Origin: Tharpella sp964457755
Lineage (GTDB): Bacteria > Desulfobacterota > Anaeroferrophillalia > Anaeroferrophillales > Tharpellaceae
DNA length: 24,145 nt
Assembly: GCA_964457755.1 (NCBI GenBank)
Contig: CAYWGC010000046.1
Location: 1-24,145 of the forward strand
Direction of reading: 5' to 3'
Each line of letters opens with the position of its first letter. Position 1 is the first letter of the stretch. This document shows, in pieces, positions 8,313-16,162 of this stretch. Made by a program: the position numbers and the translations under genes. The notes beneath the pieces are model-generated. The model was not told the origin of the DNA, searched no databases, and saw only the letters and a list, made by a program, of their open reading frames with translations.

Positions 8313-8729
8313 AATATTCAAAAACCTCTTAACGGAGTGATATGCACCTTTAAAATTAATTTTTTATGACTTAAAATGGTCAATCTGTCCGCGATGGCCG
8401 ATAACTATCAAGATATCCCCAAACATAAAAACCTACATCCATAAAATCCCCTCACGCGACTAAAAAATAACATAATCCTAATTTCCCAGCTTGTCAAAAT
8501 ACTTCTCTAAAACCTCTAAAAACCTAACTTTACCCAGAGTTTACATAGAATTATTATTTAAATTGACTTAAAATAATGAAGAAAGTAGAAGCTCGCACCC
8601 GCCACCTGTTTGGCGTCATTAAGAGAAATAAAAAGCCCGCGTTTTTTTACTGTCAAAAAAATGTTTTTCGTATATATTCTAAGCCTGTTCAGAAAGTTTG
8701 CAACAAAAATCTTTAGAGGTTTTCAAAAA
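8313..8729. other. AT-rich divergent intergenic region
   Basis: This 417-base stretch between the diacylglycerol kinase and the MscS-family channel must hold both promoters. No gene was supported. The 11-mer TGACTTAAAAT occurs at 8367-8377 and again, same strand, at 8564-8574. A frame open from TTG at 8610 runs into the channel gene, but the better start is 8730. The region is A/T-rich with several AAAACCT-like runs. Confidence 0.5.
8563..8591 (+). promoter_or_regulatory. Candidate sigma-70-type promoter for the MscS-family gene
   Basis: TTGACT at 8563-8568 is followed after 17 bases by TAGAAG at 8586-8591. The -35 match is good and the -10 match is only fair. It would give a leader of about 130 bases before the ATG at 8730. 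The -35 element overlaps one copy of the repeated TGACTTAAAAT. Confidence 0.3.
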
Positions 8730-11099
8730 ATGGCCAGACACTTGCTAAAGAAATATTTTTGCAACTCAATGTTACTGATTTCACTGATTTTTGTTCTCAC
8801 GCTGCATTGCGCAGCGCAACTCCTTCCTGAAGTCAACACCCCACTCGAAAATAGTTTGTATCAGGGCAGCGCTGAAGAGGTTACAGCTTTTGTCACTCAG
8901 CGACAGAAACAGATCTCAGATATCATTGTTGACATAGACAAAAGTACCGACAAAGAAACCGGCAAAGATATCGAAAACAGTGCCACAGCGGTCAAAGATC
9001 TCTTCCAGGGGCTCTCCCTACAATATAAAAGTCTACTTAAAGAGCTAGCCCGAACAACCTCTACAGGACTTAACAAACCCTCAGTCTCGGGGCCTCCCTA
9101 CGATATCGAAGGTTTTGACGAAATCATCTCTTTCCAGCGACAGACCAGCCGGCAGCTGGCTGACGGCAGCAAGAAGTTTGCCCTTCTGACAAGCCGCCTG
9201 ACAAGCCTCAAAGAGAGCGCTGTCGGCCAGCTCTCCGAGTACGCCAAGCTTTTAAAAACCGATTCTGAAAAACATCTTTTACTCTACGAGAAATACGGCA
9301 AAATCCTCAATTTGCAATGCGAATATGCTCTTCTGCAAATAAAAAAACCAAAGCTTGAAGAACTGCTCGCAAATCTTCACGAAAATAAAAAAAGCACCAC
9401 CGCATGGGTCAAGGAGGCCTTCGCTGAACTTAAAATAACGCCGGAAGATATAAAAAAAGCTCAAAAATTTAGGGATGAACGCCAAACTCTTTTCAAGGAA
9501 GCTACCGATACAACCAGCGCCGAACATCAAGATCTCAATCGCCGGGTCCTGATCTACGAGGCCCAACTTGACGAAGCCCTGGCCAGACTTGAAGCAAGCG
9601 CTACCGAAAATAACCCTGAGAGAGAGAGGGCAAATATAGAGAAGGAGCGTATTGAACTAATCCTTGACGCCCTCAAACTACGCATTCACCTGATCAACCA
9701 GAAACGCCTTAACTGTGAAATCAAGATCTTAAAAAGTAATTTCCGCCTGCAATGGCTCAACAACTATGAATTCGAGGGTGAAAAAAAACGCCTCACTGAC
9801 TTCATCAAAGAGTGGTCCCAAGAGACCGATAAACTAACCCGGAAACAAGAGGCCATTACCACTTCAATCTCGGAGGTGACCCTGGCCCGTGCCAACCTGA
9901 CCCAGAAGTTGGTAAACATTCTCAGCAAAAAAACCGCCGCCAAGACACCTCAACTTAAGAAGACCCTGGCCTCCCTCGCCCGCCAGGCTGGTAAAGTCAA
10001 TGAAAACATTGATAAACTTATCATGGCGTTGTCAGAAAATGATCAGACCTTGAGAAATGCAAAAAGGGAATTTGAACAGATTCTTGACCTGACCAGTTTC
10101 GCCATAAGCCGAAGCGAACGGATTCGTACTTGGAGTGCTGTGAACCTCGCCGGCATCCAGGAACAGATTCTAACGACAATCTATTACCCACTATTTTCAA
10201 TCGGCACTTCGACCGTGACCCTGTCGATCATCTTAAAAATCATCTTCCTTCTCTTTTTAGGGGTAGCTTTCTTGCGCCTGCTGCGCCGCACGATTGCTCG
10301 TCTGCTCGAAAAAAGGCTCGGTATGTCGGTCGGAGCTATCAATTCGATCACCACCCTGGGTTACTATATCAGCCTGCTCATCGGAACCCTAATCATCCTC
10401 TCCACAGCCGGGCTTGACTTAAGCCAGCTCAGCATTATCCTCGGAGCCTTAGGTGTCGGTATCGGTTTCGGTCTCCAGACGATCACCAACAACTTTTTCA
10501 GTGGCATTATCCTCCTGACCGAACAAAGTGTTAAAGTCGGAGATTATGTCAATCTTGGGGATGGCCTAGTCGGCGAAGTGAAAAAGATGGCGATTCGCGC
10601 CACCGTCGTACGCACCGTTGAAGGTGAAGATATTATCGTCCCGAACTCCGATTTCATCTCAACCAGAGTTAATACCTGGACCTACGGCGACGACTGGCGA
10701 AGACTCAATATCCCCTTTGGAGTCTCTTATGACTCCGACCCTGATGAAATCGTCCAGTTGGCCGAGGCGGCGGCCCGGGAGGTCGACATCACCAAGGAAG
10801 ACTTCATGCACCCTCTCCGTATATTCTTTGAAGGTTTTGGCGACAACAGCCTCGACTTTTCAATCCGCGTCTGGTGTCGCATGAACAACCTCAAAGCGCC
10901 ATCCGGCCTCAAAAGTGACTACTACTTTGCCCTTTTTCGAAAATTCAAAGAGGCGGGCGTCACCATCCCCTTTCCCCAGCATGACCTGCACCTGCAATCT
11001 GCTTCTTCCGAATTAGCGGAAAAGCTGCACGCCCTGATGGCCCCTGAGAAAAGAACAAGGCACGAACTTAATGAAATGGAACACGACAAAGAACTATGA
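8730..11099 (+). CDS. Large MscS-family mechanosensitive channel with periplasmic coiled-coil domain
   Basis: The product is 789 aa from the ATG at 8730, chosen because AGAGG (8715-8719) lies ten bases upstream and the protein then starts with a normal signal peptide (KK, hydrophobic run, cleavage near CAAQ). Residues about 40-460 are charged and strongly helical, with long coiled coils, as in KefA/MscK-like channels. Membrane segments follow at about 495-517 and 540-560. The pore helix and beta domain are typical MscS: GALGVGIGFGLQ (near 570), NNFFSGIILL, VKVGDYV, VPNSDFIS. The channel would release solutes during osmotic downshock. The last four bases overlap the start of a small gene, so the two are probably translated together. 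An upstream in-frame TTG at 8610 is less likely to be used. Confidence 0.9.
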   Translation: MARHLLKKYFCNSMLLISLIFVLTLHCAAQLLPEVNTPLENSLYQGSAEEVTAFVTQRQKQISDIIVDIDKSTDKETGKDIENSATAVKDLFQGLSLQYKSLLKELARTTSTGLNKPSVSGPPYDIEGFDEIISFQRQTSRQLADGSKKFALLTSRLTSLKESAVGQLSEYAKLLKTDSEKHLLLYEKYGKILNLQCEYALLQIKKPKLEELLANLHENKKSTTAWVKEAFAELKITPEDIKKAQKFRDERQTLFKEATDTTSAEHQDLNRRVLIYEAQLDEALARLEASATENNPERERANIEKERIELILDALKLRIHLINQKRLNCEIKILKSNFRLQWLNNYEFEGEKKRLTDFIKEWSQETDKLTRKQEAITTSISEVTLARANLTQKLVNILSKKTAAKTPQLKKTLASLARQAGKVNENIDKLIMALSENDQTLRNAKREFEQILDLTSFAISRSERIRTWSAVNLAGIQEQILTTIYYPLFSIGTSTVTLSIILKIIFLLFLGVAFLRLLRRTIARLLEKRLGMSVGAINSITTLGYYISLLIGTLIILSTAGLDLSQLSIILGALGVGIGFGLQTITNNFFSGIILLTEQSVKVGDYVNLGDGLVGEVKKMAIRATVVRTVEGEDIIVPNSDFISTRVNTWTYGDDWRRLNIPFGVSYDSDPDEIVQLAEAAAREVDITKEDFMHPLRIFFEGFGDNSLDFSIRVWCRMNNLKAPSGLKSDYYFALFRKFKEAGVTIPFPQHDLHLQSASSELAEKLHALMAPEKRTRHELNEMEHDKEL

Positions 11100-11266
11100 C
11101 CAAAAGTAAAGAGTGGAAAGTTGAAGATCTCCTCTCCTTTGTCGAATATGATTTTAAAGCCCTGAAAAAGCGGCTCAAAGATATTGCCGAAGAGGCCATC
11201 AGAGCTAGTTTCATCACACTTAAAGAACGCAAAACCATCCTCGCCGGCATCAACGAAGGCCTATAA
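11096..11266 (+). CDS. 56-aa small protein of unknown function, coupled to the channel gene
   Basis: This short frame starts with an ATG that shares ATGA with the channel stop codon and ends with TAA at 11264-11266. The product begins MTKSKEWKVEDLL and is highly charged, rich in Lys and Glu, and predicted fully helical, with no membrane segment, cysteine or known motif. The four-base overlap and helical composition suggest a genuine co-translated small protein, perhaps acting with the channel, but no family was recognised. It is below common gene-length cut-offs and easy to miss. Confidence 0.55.
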   Translation: MTKSKEWKVEDLLSFVEYDFKALKKRLKDIAEEAIRASFITLKERKTILAGINEGL

Positions 11267-11310
11267 GGTAACACCTACTTCGAAAAAGAATAACAGATAA
11301 GGAGAAGCTA

Positions 11311-11796
11311 ATGGACGATTTATCAAACCCGAAAGAGCCCTTGATTCAGGGAATACGAACCGTCATCCACATGGCGGTCAGATTGTTGGCCGTTCTAATG
11401 ACCCTGGTTATCCTCTGGAGCGTGGCCGACATCATTTTAGTACTGTATCAAAGACTGAAGTCGCCACCGTTCATGCTTCTGGATATCGGCGACATTCTGG
11501 CACTGTTCGGGGCTTTCATGGCTGTCTTGATCGCTATCGAAATCCTGATCAACATTGTTATTTATCTGCGAGATGATGTAATCCATGTAAAGATCGTCAT
11601 GGCCACGGCCCTAATGGCCATTGCCCGAAAAGTCATAGTCCTGGATTTTAATAAAATTTCGGCGAATTATGTATTGGCTATAGCAGCTGTGGTTCTGGCC
11701 ATGAGTGTGGGCTACTGGCTGGTGGTAATCAAGGACAGTAAAGATGGAGGAATATGCTATACAGATACTGACAAACGAGGAAAGGATAAATCATGA
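11311..11796 (+). CDS. PsiE-family (phosphate-starvation-inducible) membrane protein
   Basis: The product is 161 aa with four membrane segments (about 20-42, 60-85, 93-110 and 118-138). The pattern, including DIGDILALFGAFMAVLIAIE and VIHVKIVMATALMAIARKVIVLD, matches the PsiE domain. PsiE is known as a phosphate-starvation-inducible protein in Escherichia coli, but its biochemical role is unknown, and family membership says nothing certain about regulation here. AAGGAG stands just before the ATG. It lies 44 bases after the small 56-aa gene, so channel, small protein and PsiE may form one unit. Confidence 0.8.
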   Translation: MDDLSNPKEPLIQGIRTVIHMAVRLLAVLMTLVILWSVADIILVLYQRLKSPPFMLLDIGDILALFGAFMAVLIAIEILINIVIYLRDDVIHVKIVMATALMAIARKVIVLDFNKISANYVLAIAAVVLAMSVGYWLVVIKDSKDGGICYTDTDKRGKDKS

Positions 11797-11872
11797 CTTT
11801 ACGGACCGAAACGAAAAACCGCTAAAGGCCATTTTTAATTTCAATTCGTAATTTATAGTTGTTTGCTGCCGC

Positions 11873-11894
11873 TTCGGCATAGTACTTGGCCGAA
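11873..11894 (+). promoter_or_regulatory. Hairpin in the region upstream of the octaheme cytochrome
   Basis: TTCGGC (11873-11878) and GCCGAA (11889-11894) form a six-base-pair stem around a ten-base spacer that itself holds AGTACT. A further GC-rich run follows (GGGAGGGGC then CCCC) in otherwise AT-rich sequence. The 239-base stretch 11797-12035 may thus carry a structured leader for the cytochrome gene. No T-run follows the hairpin, and it does not match a riboswitch class I know. Confidence 0.3.
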
Positions 11895-12035
11895 AGGGAG
11901 GGGCTTTAAGCAAAATGTTACCCCTTTTCAAATTCGGCCTCGGTAGCCCGCTGGGTCATGGCAGACATAGGATATTATCGGCCAGGCTTCTTTTCAGGTA
12001 TAACTTTTTTTGACAGTTTATTGGAGGTGTTGATT

Positions 12036-13583
12036 ATGAAAAAATTGTTGCTACTCATTTTTATCCTGAATTTCTGTTTATGCATTAAGGCTTCCCAAGC
12101 CCCGGCAGCGGAGTTTAAAATCAGTGAACAGACTCAGGAATGTATCGAATGCCATGCCATGGCAACCCCCGGAATTGTCGCTGACTGGGAAAGAAGCCGC
12201 ATGGCCAAAACGACCCCGGCTACAGCTCTCAAACTCCCTGAACTTAATCGCCGTATTTCAGCAACGACAGTCTCTGAAGAACTGGCCAACGTCGTGGTTG
12301 GCTGTTACGAGTGTCACTCACTCAATAACGCGGCCCATAAAGCGGCCGCTTTCGAACATAACGGCTTTGACATCCACACCGTGGTCTCATCGCAAGATTG
12401 TGCCGTCTGCCACAAAGTTGAAGCTGAACAGTACAGCCACAATATAATGGCCGAAGCTTATGCCTGTCTGATGCATAACCCGGTACATAAGATGCTGGTC
12501 GATTCCATTAACGGCATCCAAGATTTTGATGGCGAAAAAACCATCCTAAACCCTCACAATGACGAAACAACAGACGCTGAATCCTGCCTCTACTGTCACG
12601 GCACCATCGTTGAGGTCGAGGGCACGGTAACGCGCGAGACCGACCTCGGGGAGATGGAATTCCCCCGTCTCAAAGGCTGGCCTAATCAAGGTGTTGGGCG
12701 CATCAATCCCGACGGCAGTAAGGGTTCCTGCACCTCATGCCACCCACGCCACTCCTTCTCTCTGGCGATGGCCCGTAAACCGGCAACCTGCTCCGAATGC
12801 CATAAAGGACCCGATGTCCCCGCCTCGAAAGTTTACGATGTCAGCAAACATGGCAATATCTACAAATCCCTGGGCGATAAATGGAACTTCGAAGCGGTAC
12901 CCTGGAAACTGGGGATAGATTTCAACGCTCCAACCTGTGCAGCCTGCCATACCAGTCTGATTGTTGATGGTGAAGGTGAAATCGTGGCCCAGCGATCACA
13001 TCAGATGAATGACCGCAACCCCTACCGCCTTTTTGGCATCTACGCCCATGCCCATCCGATCAAAGCGGATACTTCGATCATCAGAAACAAAGCTGGCCTG
13101 CCGCTACCGGTGGAACTGACCGGCGAACCCGCCGCGGCCTATCTGATCGATGCCAAAACGCAAGCGCAAAGACGTCAGACTATGCAGAAAATCTGCCTGG
13201 GATGCCATTCAAGCACCTGGGTTGAAAATCAATATAAACGACTTGAGCACACGATTGAGAAGACTAACGCCATGACTTTAACCGCAACCAAAATTTTGGT
13301 GAAGGCCTGGGAGAAAGGGGTGGCTAAAGGGCTAGCTCACAAGGAAAGTATCTTTGATGAGGCAATTGAGAAGATGTGGGTGGAACAGTGGCTCTTTTTT
13401 GCTAATTCGACCCGTTTTGCCAGTGCTATGGGCGGCGCTGACTATGGCGTCTTTGCCGATGGTCGCTGGTATTTAAGCAAAAACATCCAGGAGATGGCTG
13501 ATCTTCTGGAACTTAAACTGGCGCTGGAGAAAGATAAAACCCCTGCAAAGAAAGAAGCTTCCGGTAAAAATAAATTTGAATAA
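12036..13583 (+). CDS. Octaheme c-type cytochrome of the hydroxylamine oxidoreductase (HAO) family
   Basis: The product is 515 aa from the ATG at 12036, which has GGAGG eight bases upstream and opens a classic signal peptide (MKK, hydrophobic core, cleavage near PAAEF). An open extension to 11958 is not needed. Eight CxxCH heme sites are visible, starting at C36, C90, C122, C184, C232, C252, C301 and C387. The first, CIECH, is followed by the family run ATPGIVADWERSRMA. Number, spacing, length and the C-terminal helical domain fit HAO-like octaheme cytochromes, which in anaerobes often act in nitrogen-oxide reduction rather than hydroxylamine oxidation. The crosslinking Tyr of true HAO could not be assigned; tyrosines occur in GGADYGVF and RWY near the C-terminus. 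The protein would sit in the periplasm. Substrate is undetermined. Confidence 0.88.
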   Translation: MKKLLLLIFILNFCLCIKASQAPAAEFKISEQTQECIECHAMATPGIVADWERSRMAKTTPATALKLPELNRRISATTVSEELANVVVGCYECHSLNNAAHKAAAFEHNGFDIHTVVSSQDCAVCHKVEAEQYSHNIMAEAYACLMHNPVHKMLVDSINGIQDFDGEKTILNPHNDETTDAESCLYCHGTIVEVEGTVTRETDLGEMEFPRLKGWPNQGVGRINPDGSKGSCTSCHPRHSFSLAMARKPATCSECHKGPDVPASKVYDVSKHGNIYKSLGDKWNFEAVPWKLGIDFNAPTCAACHTSLIVDGEGEIVAQRSHQMNDRNPYRLFGIYAHAHPIKADTSIIRNKAGLPLPVELTGEPAAAYLIDAKTQAQRRQTMQKICLGCHSSTWVENQYKRLEHTIEKTNAMTLTATKILVKAWEKGVAKGLAHKESIFDEAIEKMWVEQWLFFANSTRFASAMGGADYGVFADGRWYLSKNIQEMADLLELKLALEKDKTPAKKEASGKNKFE

Positions 13584-13588
13584 TATTT

Positions 13589-13631
13589 AAAAAGAAGAGG
13601 TGAAATAAGCTGGTTTCACCTCTTCTTTTTT
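13589..13631 (+). terminator. Strong intrinsic terminator after the octaheme cytochrome
   Basis: The arm AAAAAGAAGAGGTGAAA (13589-13605) pairs perfectly with TTTCACCTCTTCTTTTT (13614-13630) around an eight-base loop, and the sequence ends in a six-T run. It begins six bases after the cytochrome stop. The A-run on the other side could let it act in both directions. It separates the cytochrome from the sensor kinase. Confidence 0.9.
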
Positions 13632-13708
13632 CAGATCTCTCTTTGCCACCTGAATTGTGCCTAAATTACCAATCATTTCAACAACGACAATCTTACTGGA
13701 ATTGATTA

Positions 13709-16072
13709 ATGCATCCTGACAAACAGAAAAACTCCCCTTATAATTCCCTGTTATTTCCATTAACTCTGATATTAATCCTGTTTTTGTCATCGTTGACGGC
13801 TTATGGGGCCTCGACGGAAACTGACATTCCAGTCCGCATCGGTGTTCTTGCCAAGCGTGGAGCTGATTATTGCCGGAGTAAGTGGACCCCCACCATCGAC
13901 TACCTTTCCGCAAATATCGAGGGCTACTCTTTCTCTCTCCAACCTTTGACCTTCAAACAAATTGAACCGGCGGTTGAGAAGCAGGAAATCGACTTTCTCC
14001 ATTCAACCGATCATTACCCGGAATGGCCGCTGGCCAAACTTTACCATACTGACAACCGGCTGGCGGAGCTCGTGGCGATTAGCCTGATCAATATGCCGTC
14101 CACCAGCCAGGCCGCTCGGCAGGGCTCTTATTACGGCTGGACTATTCCCTTAAATTGTCAGACTGTACATGATTGTCTTAAAAGCCTCAAAGAACCTCCT
14201 TATGAAAATTACGGCAAACAGACTTTGGTGGAGGTTTTCTTTCAGCACCGGCTGACCATCGCCGGCATAGCCGCCGTCCTGTTGCTGTTGCTTATGCTTT
14301 CATTGAAGCTTGCGGCCGCTAATCGCCGGCTGGAACTGGCGGTTACCAGGATGCGGGAAGAAACCGCGAAACGCCTTGAGACGCAAACCACTCTACAGAA
14401 AAGCCAGACCGAATTGGCCAGTCTTTTTCAATCCTCGCCCATCGGGATCGGGATCATGAATGGTAGCCACGACCGCCGTTTCAATGAAATTAACAAACAG
14501 TTCTGTAAAATGGTCGGCTATACCAGGGAGGAGTTATTAGGAAAAAGTGGCAGGTTGATCTATCCCTCCGATGATGAATATGAGCGGGTCGGCAGAATGC
14601 TTTACGGGCAATTAAAAGAACAGAAGGTGGCTTCTCTTGAAGCTCGTCTTCAACGTAAAGACGGCAAAATAATTGATACCCTATTGCGCTTGGCCCCTTT
14701 AAAGCCGGAGGATTTGTCAGCCGGAAAAACTTTCACCGTTACTGATATTACCGCGATAAAGAATATTGAACGGCAGCTTATCCAAAGCGAAAATAAATTC
14801 CGGTCGATGATGGAGTCGATGAATGATGCGGTCTATATCTGCTCGAAAGATTACCATGTCGAATACATGAACCCGGCAATGATTGCAAGGACCGGCCGGA
14901 ACGCCACGGGTGAGTTTTGTTACCAAGCTATTCATGGTCTTACCCAACCCTGTCGCTGGTGCAAGGGTAAAGATAAAGAACAAGGCATGTATTTTGACTC
15001 AGATATCGTCAGCCCCAAAGACAAGCGCTATTATCATGTTTCAGATTCGCCGGTAACCAACGAAAATGGCTCGGTTTCAAGCATGATTGTTTTTCGGGAT
15101 ACGACTGACATGAAAAAACTTGAGCAACAACTCCGCCAGTCTCATAAACTGGAGGCGGTTGGCACTCTAGCCGGCGGAATCGCCCATGATTTCAATAATA
15201 TTCTTGCCGGTATTCTTGGTTTTGCCGAAATTGCTCAGAGAAATATTCCCGCCGACAGTGAGACCTATGACGATATCAATGAAGTTATAATAGGCGCCAA
15301 TAGAGCGGCCGCACTGGTAAAACAGATTCTCGCTTTGAGTCGCAAGAGCATGGAGACCCTGGAACCATTAAAACCCCATCGGGTTATTAAGGAGGCCATT
15401 AAATTATTACGGGCTTCACTCCCGGCAACTGTCAGCATCGAGGAAGATATCGACCCTGAATCTGGAGAAATACTTGCTGACCAGGCCCAGGTCCACCAGA
15501 TCATCATGAACCTTTGCACCAATGCCTTCCATGCTCTGGAAAATGAAAAAGGGGTCATAAACTTCAAATTGAAAAGGGCCGCAGTCAGCCTCGCCGAATC
15601 AGCCGCAGAGTCAGAGGTTAAGCCCGGACCTTTTGTTGTCATGTCAGTCAGCGACAATGGTTGCGGCATGGATCAAGACTTGCTTGAGTACATCTTTGAT
15701 CCTTACTTCACGACCAAGGATCTGGGGAAAGGATCAGGTCTCGGCCTTGCGGTTATTCATGGTATTGTCAAGAAATACCATGAAGTAACCGCCACAACCG
15801 ACAGCCGGAAAGCCCTGGAACTGGTCCGCAATCAGCCGGACCAGTTTGATTTGGTTGTTACCAACCAGAGCATGCCTAACCTTGCGGGGTTTGAACTGGC
15901 CCGGGAAGTACTTAAGATAAAACCTGCAATGCCAATTATTCTCTGTACCGGTTACAGCGCAGTCGTTTCAGAGGAGGAGGCGCTGGCAATCGGCATCAGA
16001 AAATATCTCTTCAAGCCCGTAGATACAGTAACCCTCGCTCAAGTTGTCCGGCAGACGTTGAACGAAGGTTGA
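13709..16072 (+). CDS. PhnD-PAS-PAS hybrid histidine kinase with two internal losses and a degenerate receiver
   Basis: The product is 787 aa: signal peptide (to about 34), a PhnD/phosphonate-binding-like periplasmic domain (about 38-180), a membrane segment (about 182-206), two PAS domains (about 235-350 and 355-470), a HisKA domain with phospho-acceptor H493 in GGIAHDFNN, a HATPase domain (LCTNAFHAL, DNGCGMD, DPYFTTK, GSGLGL), then a partial receiver. The PhnD part runs from VRIGVLAKRGA to EIDF and then jumps at F96/L97 to LHSTDHYPEWP, losing roughly 120-130 residues compared with intact relatives. At H691/E692 the HATPase end and the receiver start, including its acidic pocket, are missing. 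The receiver's usual phosphorylated Asp is N719 (VVTNQSMP); its Lys (K769) remains. Both joins keep the frame. There is no strong ribosome binding site. Autophosphorylation might survive, and phosphate would have to pass to another regulator. It could equally be a decaying gene or an assembly join between paralogues. Confidence 0.8.
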   Translation: MHPDKQKNSPYNSLLFPLTLILILFLSSLTAYGASTETDIPVRIGVLAKRGADYCRSKWTPTIDYLSANIEGYSFSLQPLTFKQIEPAVEKQEIDFLHSTDHYPEWPLAKLYHTDNRLAELVAISLINMPSTSQAARQGSYYGWTIPLNCQTVHDCLKSLKEPPYENYGKQTLVEVFFQHRLTIAGIAAVLLLLLMLSLKLAAANRRLELAVTRMREETAKRLETQTTLQKSQTELASLFQSSPIGIGIMNGSHDRRFNEINKQFCKMVGYTREELLGKSGRLIYPSDDEYERVGRMLYGQLKEQKVASLEARLQRKDGKIIDTLLRLAPLKPEDLSAGKTFTVTDITAIKNIERQLIQSENKFRSMMESMNDAVYICSKDYHVEYMNPAMIARTGRNATGEFCYQAIHGLTQPCRWCKGKDKEQGMYFDSDIVSPKDKRYYHVSDSPVTNENGSVSSMIVFRDTTDMKKLEQQLRQSHKLEAVGTLAGGIAHDFNNILAGILGFAEIAQRNIPADSETYDDINEVIIGANRAAALVKQILALSRKSMETLEPLKPHRVIKEAIKLLRASLPATVSIEEDIDPESGEILADQAQVHQIIMNLCTNAFHALENEKGVINFKLKRAAVSLAESAAESEVKPGPFVVMSVSDNGCGMDQDLLEYIFDPYFTTKDLGKGSGLGLAVIHGIVKKYHEVTATTDSRKALELVRNQPDQFDLVVTNQSMPNLAGFELAREVLKIKPAMPIILCTGYSAVVSEEEALAIGIRKYLFKPVDTVTLAQVVRQTLNEG

Positions 16073-16162
16073 GGTTGCCTAAGGCTATGTTGATATGCGG
16101 AAAGCAAACTGAATCAAAGTAAAGTCAAAACACTATAACCGATAAGGGAAAAAGGAGAACGT

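Noticed and set aside
11797..12035. GEMM-type c-di-GMP riboswitch upstream of the multiheme cytochrome
   Set aside because: Such riboswitches are common before multiheme cytochromes in related bacteria, but the conserved GACGCAAAGCC core is absent.
11958..12035. Extended N-terminus of the octaheme cytochrome starting at 11958
   Set aside because: The ATG at 12036 has an ideal GGAGG site and starts a proper signal peptide; the extension would bury it.
13587..13913. 108-aa minus-strand frame covering the cytochrome terminator and the kinase start
   Set aside because: It runs through the terminator stem and antisense to the kinase signal peptide; composition and position do not support a gene.
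15265..15669. 134-aa open frame on the minus strand inside the hybrid kinase gene
   Set aside because: It is antisense to the HisKA/HATPase coding sequence and has no recognisable domain.
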